A stretch of 64,000 nt of DNA from an uncultured Prevotella sp. (lineage in GTDB: Bacteria; Bacteroidota; Bacteroidia; Bacteroidales; Bacteroidaceae), in contig UQFS01000019.1 of the NCBI GenBank assembly GCA_900540375.1, positions 3,779 through 67,778 of the forward strand. Direction: 5' to 3'. The translations under genes and the position numbers were made by a program. Below are positions 26,675 to 35,031 of this stretch, in pieces. The notes beneath the pieces were generated by a model, which worked only from the letters and a program-made list of their open reading frames with translations, was not told where the DNA came from and did no database searches. Every line of letters starts with the position of its first letter. Position 1 is the first letter of the stretch.

Positions 26675-29600
26675 TCAGTTGAGGAACAGTGTCATATCCT
26701 GCCTCCCGTCGACGTACTCCACGAGTTGCTTGCCCACCTCCACGCGTTTGGTTGTGGCACGGAGGAGCAGTTTGGTACCCGTTTCCTCATCGTCGACATT
26801 GAAGCAGAGCTCGGTCTTGCCCGGTTTTTCATCGATTAGTGAGAGCAGGTCACTGACCGTTGACTCGTCGAGCGACTTGCTCTTGACCGAGATCGTCAGC
26901 CGGTTGATACGCGTGTCCTTGACTTTGGCGAGGAACTCCACGCTCATCACGTTGAAACTATAGTACTGGCTCGTCGGGAAGCGCTTGAAGCACTTGGCAA
27001 TGACATACACCGGCGAACCTTCCTTGAACCATCCTTGCCAGCGTGCCCAGTCGTCGCCGAAGAGTGCCAACTCGCCCGGACCTTCAAAATCCTCAATGGT
27101 GACAATGCCGAAAGGCTCGCCCCGCTTGTTGTAGCGCGTGGTGACTTTGGTGACCATACCGCCGAAGGTCAACTCACCACGCTGTGAGAGTTCCTCCCGG
27201 TTGTCGCGGTCGCCGACCTCAGCACAGCTGGTATTGCACAGATGGCGCAGCACGATGGCATACTCATCTAACGGATGAGCGCTGAGATAGATGCCGACGA
27301 GCTCCTTTTCCTTGCCCAAGCGCTCGATGGAACTCCACGGCTCGGCCTTGGGCAACGGCGGTGTAGCCACGGCAATGTCGCTGGCCATGGCACCGAAGAG
27401 CGAATTGGCAGCCTGACTCTTGTCCTCTTGATATTGCTGACCGAAGCGCACGATGAGATCGAGAAACACCTCACCTTTGGCATTGGGTGCGAGATACTGC
27501 TCGCGCTGATTGCCAAAGCAGTCAAAGCCTCCGCTGAGTGCCAGACTTTCAAAAGCCTTGCGGTTGACATCCTTCAGGCTGACACGCTCGGCAAAGTCGT
27601 AGATATCCTTATATGGTCCGTTGGATTCCCGCTCCTTGACGATGGCAGCTGCCGCGGTGGCCCCCATGCCCTTGATGGCAGAAAGACCGAAGCGGATCTC
27701 ACCATTCTTGTTCACACCAAACTGCACATAGCTCTCATTGACATCAGGACCCAGCGTCGGGATGTTCATCGACTTGCATTCCTCCATGAGCTTGGTGATC
27801 TCACCGATGTCGCTATGGCGGCGTGTCATCAGAGCAGCCATGTACTCTGCCGGGTAGTGGGCCTTGAGATAAGCGGTCTGGTAGGCCACCCACGAGTAGC
27901 AGGTAGCGTGAGATTTGTTGAAGGCGTAGGAAGCAAATTTCTCCCAGTCGGACCATATCTTCTCAAGTACTTTCGGGTCGTGGCCATTCTTCTGACCACC
28001 TTCGAGGAAGAGCGGCTTCATCTGGTCAACGATCTTCTTCTTTTTCTTACCCATGGCCTTACGCAGAGCATCGCTCTGTCCACGCGTGAAGTTGGCCAGC
28101 TGACGCGAGAGCAGCATCACCTGCTCCTGATAGACGGTGATACCATAGGTGTCCTTGAGGTATTTCTCCATGCAAGGAATGTCGTAGGTGATCGGCTCCT
28201 GACCGTTCTTACGGGCAATGAACGAAGGAATGTAGTCCATAGGCCCCGGTCGGTAGAGGGCATTCATAGCGATCAAGTCCTCAAAGACGGTCGGCTTCAG
28301 CTCACGCAGGTATTTCTGCATACCGGGCGACTCAAACTGGAAAGTACCGATGGTACGGCCCTGCTGATAGAGTTTATAGGTGAGATCATCGTCAATGGGG
28401 ATGTTGTCGAGGTCAATGACGTCGCCTGTTGTCTGCTTGATGACCTTGCAAGCCTCCTTCAACTCAGAGAGCGTCTTCAGTCCGAGGAAGTCCATTTTGA
28501 TCAGTCCGGTAGACTCGATGACGTGTCCGTCGTATTGCGTGACGGCACATTTCAGTCCCGGGAAGTCGGGGTCGTCGGCCGTGGACACGGGAACCCAGTC
28601 GCTGATCGGGTCTCGGCAGATGATGAAACCACAAGCGTGAAGGCCTGTGCCTCGGATGGTGCCCTCGAGCTGACGGGCATATTTGATGGTGTTGCGCTCA
28701 CGGGGATCGGGTGAGGCCATCGCCTCGCGTAGCTCCGGCGTGCATTTGATGGCATTTCCCAAATTCATCTTCATGCCGTCGGGCAGTCGGTCGGGAATAG
28801 CTTTCTTCAATGCGTTGGCCTTCTCCAACGGCAGTTTCTCCACACGCGCCACGTCAGCAAGGGAGTTCTTCGTGGCCATGCTGCCATAGGTGATGATGTG
28901 GGCACAGTTCTCGTGACCGTATTTGTCCATGACCCATCGGAGCACTTTACCACGTCCGTCGTCGTCGAAGTCAGTATCAATATCCGGGAGATTGACACGG
29001 TCAGGGTTGAGGAAACGCTCAAACAGCAGGTCGTATTTCAATGGATCTATCTTCGTGATACCCAAACAATAGGCTACCACAGAACCAGCGGCGGAGCCAC
29101 GACCCGGTCCCACCCACACGCCGAGCTCGTTGCGGGCGGAATTGATGAAGTCCTGCACAATGAGGAAGTAACCCGGGAAACCCATCGTCTTCATCACGTG
29201 CAGCTCGAAGTTGATATGCTCCTTGACGTTGTCAGGCAGCGGATCGCCGTAGCGCTTCTTCGCGCCATCGTAGGCGAGTTTGGCCAAATAGTCGGCCTCG
29301 AACTTGATGCGGTAGATCTTGTCATAGCCACCGAGGCGGTCGATAACGGCCTGCGCCTTGTCGGGAGGCAACGGGTTCTCACCGTGCTCATCGGTGGTGA
29401 ACTCCTTGAAGAGCTGTTCCTCGGTAAATTTCTTGTGCCATTCCTCCTCCGTACCGAAACTCTCAGGAATGGGGAAGAACGGCATGACAGGTCCGTGATC
29501 GATGCTGTAGATCTCTACCTTATCAAGAACTTCCTGCGTGTTGCGCAATGCCTCGGGTACATCGCTGAAGATGTCGTTCATCTCCTGCCTGGTCTTGAAC

Positions 29601-30394
29601 CACTCCTGTTTGGTATAGAGCATACGCGTAGGATCATCAAGATCCTTGCCAGTAGCCAGACAGAGCAGGTGGTCGTGGGCCTCGGCAGTGTCTTTGTCCT
29701 CGAAGTGACAGTCGTTGGTGCAGACGAGCTTGATACCTTCTTCCTTAGCAATCTTCATGATCGCGGCATTGGCGCGTTGCTGCAAAGGGAAGGTATCACG
29801 GTTGGCACGGATATTCGGGTCTTTAACCTCATGGCGCTGCAGCTCAAGATAGTAGTCATCGCCGAAGACACGGTGATACCAGCGGGCGGCTTCCTTGGCA
29901 CCCTCGATGTCGCCTTTGAGAATCTTGGCAGGCACCTCGCCGGCAATACACGCCGAACAGGCAATCAGATCCTCGTGATATTTCTCCAAGTCATAGCGGT
30001 CGGTACGCGGCCGATAATAGTATCCGTCGGTCCAGGCGCGACTGACAAGCTTGATAAGATTCTTATATCCGTGGTAGTTCTTTGCCAACACAATGAGGTG
30101 ATAGCCCGACTTGTCACCGGCATCCTTGTTCTTGTCCTCCTTGTGATGGTGCGCCACATACATCTCACAACCAAAAATGGGCTTGAAAGGCTCCAGTCCG
30201 TCGGCCTTGCGCTGCTTGTTGACACCGGCACAATAGTCCGAGAACTCTTTGATGCCATACATCACGCCGTGGTCGGTAATGGCCATGCCCCTCATGCCGT
30301 CCTTGATGGCCTTGTCGACCAGGTGAGGCACCTTAGACTGACCGTCAAGAATAGAATAATGTGTATGTACGTGCAAATGAACGAAATCTTCCAT
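26675..30394 (-). CDS. dnaE: DNA polymerase III alpha subunit
   Basis: The 1239-residue replicative polymerase. A PHP domain opens the protein (HLHVHTHYSILDG). The palm carries GPGRGSAAGSVVAYCLGIT and the catalytic aspartates of PDIDTDFDDDGR near residues 468-477. A helix-hairpin-helix region and an OB fold (GELALFGDDWARW) follow. The first codon in the open frame is TTG 30397, but the next codon ATG 30394 is the preferred start. The gene diverges from psd across a 173-base spacer with a promoter for each side. Confidence 0.96.
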   Translation of the reverse strand: MEDFVHLHVHTHYSILDGQSKVPHLVDKAIKDGMRGMAITDHGVMYGIKEFSDYCAGVNKQRKADGLEPFKPIFGCEMYVAHHHKEDKNKDAGDKSGYHLIVLAKNYHGYKNLIKLVSRAWTDGYYYRPRTDRYDLEKYHEDLIACSACIAGEVPAKILKGDIEGAKEAARWYHRVFGDDYYLELQRHEVKDPNIRANRDTFPLQQRANAAIMKIAKEEGIKLVCTNDCHFEDKDTAEAHDHLLCLATGKDLDDPTRMLYTKQEWFKTRQEMNDIFSDVPEALRNTQEVLDKVEIYSIDHGPVMPFFPIPESFGTEEEWHKKFTEEQLFKEFTTDEHGENPLPPDKAQAVIDRLGGYDKIYRIKFEADYLAKLAYDGAKKRYGDPLPDNVKEHINFELHVMKTMGFPGYFLIVQDFINSARNELGVWVGPGRGSAAGSVVAYCLGITKIDPLKYDLLFERFLNPDRVNLPDIDTDFDDDGRGKVLRWVMDKYGHENCAHIITYGSMATKNSLADVARVEKLPLEKANALKKAIPDRLPDGMKMNLGNAIKCTPELREAMASPDPRERNTIKYARQLEGTIRGTGLHACGFIICRDPISDWVPVSTADDPDFPGLKCAVTQYDGHVIESTGLIKMDFLGLKTLSELKEACKVIKQTTGDVIDLDNIPIDDDLTYKLYQQGRTIGTFQFESPGMQKYLRELKPTVFEDLIAMNALYRPGPMDYIPSFIARKNGQEPITYDIPCMEKYLKDTYGITVYQEQVMLLSRQLANFTRGQSDALRKAMGKKKKKIVDQMKPLFLEGGQKNGHDPKVLEKIWSDWEKFASYAFNKSHATCYSWVAYQTAYLKAHYPAEYMAALMTRRHSDIGEITKLMEECKSMNIPTLGPDVNESYVQFGVNKNGEIRFGLSAIKGMGATAAAAIVKERESNGPYKDIYDFAERVSLKDVNRKAFESLALSGGFDCFGNQREQYLAPNAKGEVFLDLIVRFGQQYQEDKSQAANSLFGAMASDIAVATPPLPKAEPWSSIERLGKEKELVGIYLSAHPLDEYAIVLRHLCNTSCAEVGDRDNREELSQRGELTFGGMVTKVTTRYNKRGEPFGIVTIEDFEGPGELALFGDDWARWQGWFKEGSPVYVIAKCFKRFPTSQYYSFNVMSVEFLAKVKDTRINRLTISVKSKSLDESTVSDLLSLIDEKPGKTELCFNVDDEETGTKLLLRATTKRVEVGKQLVEYVDGRQDMTLFLN

Positions 30395-30444
30395 CAATTC
30401 TTCTTTTGAACTTTAAAAGCGTATAATGAGCATAAAACCGAGTG

Positions 30445-30452
30445 TAAAGTTA
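30445..30452 (-). promoter_or_regulatory. -7 box of dnaE
   Basis: TAACTTTA on the minus strand, about 50 bases before dnaE, one base from TAnnTTTG. Confidence 0.45.
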
Positions 30453-30492
30453 CGTCTAAAAAGCGAGACAACCAAAAGTAGCATATAAAAAA

Positions 30493-30524
30493 TTTGTAGG
30501 AGTGATAAAAAAGAATTAACTTTG
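30493..30524 (+). promoter_or_regulatory. Promoter of psd-pssA
   Basis: TTTG (30493-30496), 20 bases, then TAACTTTG (30517-30524). Confidence 0.8.
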
Positions 30525-30567
30525 CATGCAAGTGACAAGGAAAAACCGAAACTCTCTTAGAGCAACC

Positions 30568-31260
30568 ATGGGAAAAAAGATACAGAAACTAAAGAAAATA
30601 CGCATACACCGTGAGGGCAATGACACATTGCTTTACGGACTCATCTTTATCATCGCCGCCGGCGCCGCACTGTGGTATGGCTTTGACACAAAGTGGCCGT
30701 TTTGGCTGTTCTTCGTCGTCTTTGGTGTCGTCTATGGCATCGTCTTCAATTTCTACCAGTGTCCGATCAGATTCCTCAACATGGAAGACACCGATAAGAT
30801 CGTCGTGGCGCCTGCTGACGGCAAGATCGTGGTAATCGAAGAGGTGGAAGAGAATGAGTATTTCCACGACAAGCGGTTGATGATCAGCATCTTCATGAGC
30901 CTCTTTAACGTTCACGCCAACTGGTTCCCCGTAGACGGTAAGGTGAAGTTTGTCAAGCATCAGAACGGCAACTACCACAAGGCTTGGCTGCCCAAGGCCA
31001 GTGAAGAGAACGAGCGTGCCGACACGATGATCACCACAGAGCATGGTGTCGACGTGCTGTGCCGACAGATCGCAGGCGCCATGGCCCGACGCATCATCAC
31101 TTACGCTAAGGAAGGCGAAGACTGTTATATCGACGAGCACCTGGGATTCATCAAACTCGGATCGCGTGTGGATGTCTTCCTACCCATCGGCAGTAAAGTG
31201 ATGGTGAAGATGGGACAAAAGACAACAGGCGACCAGACGATCCTCGCCAAGCTGCCCTAA
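30568..31260 (+). CDS. psd: Phosphatidylserine decarboxylase
   Basis: A 230-residue inner-membrane proenzyme of the short (archaeal-type) Psd family, which makes phosphatidylethanolamine. Two hydrophobic segments near residues 20-60 anchor it. The self-cleavage site is the Gly-Ser of IKLGSRVDVFLP, where the serine becomes the pyruvoyl group. An upstream in-frame ATG at 30526 is only two bases after the promoter -7 box, so ATG 30568 (MGKKIQKLKK) is chosen. It is followed by pssA, its substrate-producing partner. Confidence 0.93.
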   Translation: MGKKIQKLKKIRIHREGNDTLLYGLIFIIAAGAALWYGFDTKWPFWLFFVVFGVVYGIVFNFYQCPIRFLNMEDTDKIVVAPADGKIVVIEEVEENEYFHDKRLMISIFMSLFNVHANWFPVDGKVKFVKHQNGNYHKAWLPKASEENERADTMITTEHGVDVLCRQIAGAMARRIITYAKEGEDCYIDEHLGFIKLGSRVDVFLPIGSKVMVKMGQKTTGDQTILAKLP

Positions 31261-31334
31261 ATAAATAATGAGTAATGTATAGTGCATAAATAATAATGTA
31301 TATTGTGCACAGACAAACAGAATTAGTATTCACT

Positions 31335-32051
31335 ATGAATATCAAGAAACATATCCCCAACACGCTGACCTGCTGCAACCTCATCTCGGGCTGCATCGCT
31401 ACGTGCTTTGCTTTTTTTCACGACCCGGAACTGGCATTGCTGTGGATCATCATCGGGGCCGTTTTTGACTTCTTCGATGGTATGAGTGCCCGTCTGCTGC
31501 ATGTGCCCTCACCTATCGGTAAGGAACTGGATTCGCTGGCCGATGATGTGACGTTTGGTGTAGCGCCCTCCACCATGCTGTTCTCCCAGTTGCTCGTGAT
31601 GGACTACCCTTCTTGGCTGCAGCCGGTAGGCGACTATGTGGCTTTCGTAGCCTATATCATGGCTGCCTTCTCAGCACTTCGACTGGCAAAGTTCAATCTC
31701 GATGAGCGTCAGGCCATGGGTTTCATCGGATTGCCGACACCTGCCAACGCACTCTTTTGGGGCTCTCTGATCCTCAGCGCCAAGCATTGGGAGACGCTGT
31801 CGCCGTATATGTCCGTAGCACTCATCGCCCTCATGCTCGTCAGCTCATGGCTGCTCATCGCTGAGATCCCGATGTTTGCATTGAAATTCAAGCACTGGGG
31901 ATGGAAAGGCAACGAGCTCCGCTACTCCTTCCTCATCACTTGCATTCCGCTATTGATCATCTTCCGTGAATATGCTTTCGCGATTATCATCGCATGGTAC
32001 GTGGTTCTTTCTGTCATCAGCGACGCGAAGAACGCTACAAGCAACAAGTAA
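31335..32051 (+). CDS. pssA: Phosphatidylserine synthase
   Basis: A 238-residue CDP-alcohol phosphatidyltransferase that joins serine to CDP-diacylglycerol. The family motif is visible as DFFDGMSARLLHVPSPIGKELDSLADDVTFG, here given in part: DFFDG, AR, GKELDSLAD. About seven membrane helices follow. ATG 31335 (MNIKKHIPNTLTCCNL) is the family start, and an upstream ATG at 31296 adds an unrelated leader. With psd it gives phosphatidylethanolamine. Confidence 0.92.
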   Translation: MNIKKHIPNTLTCCNLISGCIATCFAFFHDPELALLWIIIGAVFDFFDGMSARLLHVPSPIGKELDSLADDVTFGVAPSTMLFSQLLVMDYPSWLQPVGDYVAFVAYIMAAFSALRLAKFNLDERQAMGFIGLPTPANALFWGSLILSAKHWETLSPYMSVALIALMLVSSWLLIAEIPMFALKFKHWGWKGNELRYSFLITCIPLLIIFREYAFAIIIAWYVVLSVISDAKNATSNK

Positions 32052-32063
32052 CCGGCAAAGAAA

Positions 32064-32321
32064 GTGTATCGCGGATTATCTACTATCGCATTGCTGTTAT
32101 GCAGCAATGTCTTTATGACATTGGTTTGGTATGGCCATCTGAAACTGCAACAGGCACACATCAGTAACCACTGGCCACTGATCGGCGTCATCGTCTTTTC
32201 GTGGTGCATTGCCTTCTTTGAGTATTGTTGTCAGGTACCCGCCAACCGCATTGGCTTCCAAGGCGACGGCGGTCCCTTCTCTCTCATACAGCTGACAGAC
32301 AATAACACAATAACACAATAA
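32064..32321 (+). pseudogene. Truncated DUF486 (DMT-like) membrane protein
   Basis: An 85-codon frame starting GTG that matches the first three quarters of DUF486 family proteins, which are usually about 110 residues with four helices. The pieces LCSNVFMTLVWYGHLKL, SWCIAFFEYCCQVPANRIG and GGPFSLIQL are all present. The frame then runs into TDNNTITQ and stops, so the last helices are lost. The break falls in a run of ACAATAAC repeats (about 32296-32322). It starts 12 bases after pssA. It is a remnant, or at best a three-helix product. Confidence 0.75.
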
Positions 32322-32333
32322 CACATTATTATT

Positions 32334-32792
32334 ATGGAAATAGGAGATAAACTGCCGGAGTTCCTGGGAATTGACCAGGACGGCAATGAAGTGAAGTTGA
32401 GCGACTTCCAAGGCAAAAAGCTCGTACTCTATATCTATCCGCGCGACGCTACGCCGGGATGCACCAACGAGGCTTGCAACCTGCGCGACAACTATCAGTC
32501 GATGCTCGACAAAGGCTATGCCGTCGTCGGCGTGAGCATTCAAAGTGCAGAGAGCCACAAGAAGTTCATCGCAAAATACAGCCTGCCCTTCCCGCTCATC
32601 GCTGATACAGAAAAGAGACTCGTGGAGGCTCTTGGTGCCTACGGCGAGAAAAAGATGTATGGAAAGACCACGATGGGTACCTTCCGTACGACCTTCGTGA
32701 CCGATGAGAACGGTGTGATCACCGAGATCTTCCGTCCCAAGCAGATCAAGGTGAAGGAACATGCACAGCAGATCTTAGGCGCTGAAGCCTAA
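32334..32792 (+). CDS. bcp: Thiol peroxidase (Bcp/PrxQ)
   Basis: A 152-residue atypical two-cysteine peroxiredoxin that reduces peroxides with thioredoxin as electron donor. The peroxidatic Cys43 and resolving Cys48 lie in ATPGCTNEACNLRD, the Bcp spacing of five residues. Length is usual. It begins 12 bases past the truncated DUF486 frame. Confidence 0.95.
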   Translation: MEIGDKLPEFLGIDQDGNEVKLSDFQGKKLVLYIYPRDATPGCTNEACNLRDNYQSMLDKGYAVVGVSIQSAESHKKFIAKYSLPFPLIADTEKRLVEALGAYGEKKMYGKTTMGTFRTTFVTDENGVITEIFRPKQIKVKEHAQQILGAEA

Positions 32793-32861
32793 ACGAAGCA
32801 ACAGGAAGGTAATGACCCTCCCGATATTTGTTTCTATACAACAAAGAAAGGTAGCAAGACC

Positions 32862-33404
32862 ATGGAAGAGAACAGAACAAAAGAATTTGAGGAAACCTTT
32901 CACAAAGACCTTGCGGCTTATCTCGAAGCCCACGATCTCATCGACAAGCACTTTCCCGAAGCACCGGACATCGAGGCGCTGTGGGCAACCATCGGCGAGA
33001 GTTATCTGCCCGACGCTCTGCGCGAGTGGAACCACTACCCCACTGTGGCGCTCGGCTGGGTGATGTATATCGGTATGGCGATCGCCTACTATTGGGATGA
33101 GGACTGGGAGCGCTACAGCCATGTTCCCGACCTCTACAAGATGATGATCCTCAACACTGACTTCGATCATCTCGACGACTACATCCGCCGGCAGGTTCTT
33201 CATCTCTCCCCCGATCAAGGCGAGAAGCTCCAGCAGACCGTCGGCGAGTGTGCCGCACGTACTTACAATACGATCAGCCACCTTCATGTGGAGCCGGGAA
33301 CGCCGGACGCTTTCCGTGCCTTCATCGCCGCGCTCCACGAGATGTACTTGATGGGGGCTGCCTTGGAACTGAAATCATTGGGCTACCACATGGAGAAGTG
33401 TTGA
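32862..33404 (+). CDS. Uncharacterised 180-residue protein
   Basis: A soluble, acidic, mostly helical protein without a signal peptide. It opens MEENRTKEFEETFHKDLAAY and has a histidine- and tryptophan-rich core, including ALREWNHYPTVALGWVMYIG and YYWDEDWERYSHVPD. I do not recognise a named family. The pattern resembles conserved unknown proteins of Bacteroidales. One segment (ALGWVMYIGMAIAYYW) is moderately hydrophobic. It starts 69 bases after bcp and ends 73 bases before the damaged nhaC. Confidence 0.75.
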   Translation: MEENRTKEFEETFHKDLAAYLEAHDLIDKHFPEAPDIEALWATIGESYLPDALREWNHYPTVALGWVMYIGMAIAYYWDEDWERYSHVPDLYKMMILNTDFDHLDDYIRRQVLHLSPDQGEKLQQTVGECAARTYNTISHLHVEPGTPDAFRAFIAALHEMYLMGAALELKSLGYHMEKC

Positions 33405-33477
33405 ATGTTGAATGATTCATCACTCAACATTCAACGCTGAGATAATTCTTCATTCATCATTCAACACTCAACATTCC
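33405..33477 (+). repeat. TCAACATTCAAC short repeats
   Basis: The 73-base spacer is almost entirely made of variants of TTGAATGTTGAATGATTCATCACTC-type units in both orientations: TCAACATTCAAC, TTCATTCATCATTCAAC and TCAACACTCAACATTC. Such simple repeats at the edge of a damaged gene suggest slippage or recombination. Nothing coding. Confidence 0.6.
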
Positions 33478-34002
33478 ATGAAGTACGTCCTTTCCCTCAC
33501 CCCTGTCATCTTCCTGATGGCGTTTCTTGGTATTGTCATCCACGTCTACGGAACAGACGCGCTGTCCGGCGGCAGTCAGCTGGTACTGATCCTCTCTACG
33601 GGTGTCTGCGGCCTGATTGCCGTGTTAGGCTTCCACGTGCCTTGGAAGATCTTGGAGACAGAGATCAGCAACTCCATCGGCAGTGTAGGAACAGCCATCG
33701 TCATTCTGCTGCTCATCGGCCTGCTCTCCGGCACATGGACCGTCAGCGGTGTGGTGCCCACACTGATTTATTGGGGCATGAAGATCATCTATCCCTATGT
33801 CTTCCTACTCTGCTGTTGTGTCATCAGCGGCTTTGTCTCTGTGATGACAGGCAGCTCTTGGACCACTGTGGCGACCATCGGCATTGCACTCATGGGCATC
33901 GGCAAGGCACTCGGATTCAGCTATCTCTGTCCGCTGATGAGCATGACGATTGCCGCTCCCGGCTTTAAGATCTACCGCAACGTAGGCAAGACGGAAAAAT
34001 AA
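33478..34002 (+). pseudogene. nhaC: NhaC-type antiporter with internal deletion
   Basis: A 174-residue frame. About residues 1-148 match the N-terminal part of NhaC Na+/H+ antiporters, including IGLLSGTWTVSGVVPTLIYWG and GSSWTTVATIGIALMGIG. Full-length proteins have about 430-460 residues. After GKALGFS the frame jumps to YLCPLMSMTIAAPGFKIYR, which resembles the far C-terminal end of the family (the …SPLM…GFKIY pattern). The reading frame is preserved, so this looks like an in-frame internal loss of about 250 codons. It is unlikely to transport ions. Confidence 0.7.
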
Positions 34003-34014
34003 GCCTTGGCTTTC

Positions 34015-34045
34015 TTTGCGGGTTCATTTCTTTGTTATATCTTTG
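34015..34045 (+). promoter_or_regulatory. Promoter of the AUA-start lipoprotein
   Basis: TTTG (34015-34018), 19 bases, then TATCTTTG (34038-34045). It is a perfect match, and it lies downstream of the only canonical upstream start codon (TTG 34006) of the following frame. Confidence 0.8.
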
Positions 34046-34065
34046 TGCCCATAAAGCTAAAAGAC

Positions 34066-35031
34066 ATAAACAAGAAAAGATCATTTGCCATCAGTGCGCT
34101 CTTGTTAGCATCGCTGCTGATCGTGATGCTGGCAGGATGTCGGGGAAAGGAGAGTACGGCTCAGCCCCGACGCTCCGTCTATTGTTGGCAGACGACCTTC
34201 TCGCCCAACGACTCGGCCGTGGCGGCATTCATCCGCCACAAGCATGTCACCCATATCTATCTGCGATACTTCGACGTGGTGATGACCAATGGTACGCCCA
34301 TGCCCAACGCCAGCGTCAGCGTCGTGGGGCGCGTGCCCAAAGGCGTGACGGTGACACCGGCGGTCTACATCACTAACGACTGCATGAAGGCAATCGGGCA
34401 AAGTCACATTGGGGCAAAGGACCTGGCTGAGAAGATCCTGCAACGCGTCGGACAGATGACAAGTGCGCTACAGCTCGGACCGATCAACGAACTGCAGATC
34501 GACTGTGACTGGACGATTACCACACGACGCACCTACTTCGATTTTCTCTCTGCCCTGCGCGATTTGGCACATAAGCAACGGCTACAGTTGTCGACCACCA
34601 TCCGCTTTCATCAGCTCACACAGCCCGTGCCGCCCGCCGACCGTGGCGTGCTGATGGCGTACAACACCGGTGATGTGCGCGACATCAACAACCGCTACCC
34701 CATTCTCAACATTGCCGACGTGAAGCCTTACCTGCACAATCTCGCAACCTATCAGCTGCCCTTATCCACCGCCTACCCCGTTTTCTCCTGGCGTGTGCTC
34801 TTCCGTGGCGGGCATTTCGTCGGCATCCTCCACAGCGACGACGACTATCCGATTCTACCGGGTGACAAGATTCTCAGTCGCAGCGCTGACCTCCGGCATA
34901 TCCTCGAAGCGCATCAGACCATCAGCGAACTGCGTCCTGACGCGCATGACGAGATTATACTCTATGATTTGCAAACCAATAACATAAAAAGATTCCAAGC
35001 TTCTGATTATGAAAAGATTTATCATCGTTAG
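34066..35031 (+). CDS. Lipoprotein, possible TIM-barrel hydrolase, AUA start
   Basis: A predicted 321-residue lipoprotein. From the ATA codon at 34066 the product reads MNKKRSFAISALLLASLLIV followed by MLAGC, an ideal lipoprotein signal with a lipobox. The only canonical in-frame start upstream is TTG 34006, but it lies upstream of the promoter and adds a second hydrophobic stretch. The mature part has beta-alpha features suggestive of a TIM-barrel glycosidase-like fold (ELQIDCDWTITTRRTYFDFL, GVLMAYNTGD). The family is not certain. It overlaps the next gene by 23 bases, so the two proteins probably act together. Confidence 0.65.
   Translation: MNKKRSFAISALLLASLLIVMLAGCRGKESTAQPRRSVYCWQTTFSPNDSAVAAFIRHKHVTHIYLRYFDVVMTNGTPMPNASVSVVGRVPKGVTVTPAVYITNDCMKAIGQSHIGAKDLAEKILQRVGQMTSALQLGPINELQIDCDWTITTRRTYFDFLSALRDLAHKQRLQLSTTIRFHQLTQPVPPADRGVLMAYNTGDVRDINNRYPILNIADVKPYLHNLATYQLPLSTAYPVFSWRVLFRGGHFVGILHSDDDYPILPGDKILSRSADLRHILEAHQTISELRPDAHDEIILYDLQTNNIKRFQASDYEKIYHR

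Noticed and set aside
27275..30409. Two long plus-strand open frames (about 480 and 500 codons) opposite dnaE
   Set aside because: They are shadows of the high-GC third-position codon pattern of dnaE. They have no recognisable domains, and their composition (Val, Leu, His, Asp rich) is typical of antisense frames.
32334..32792. Possible AhpC/Prx5 instead of Bcp
   Set aside because: The spacing of five residues between the two cysteines and the length fit Bcp/PrxQ.
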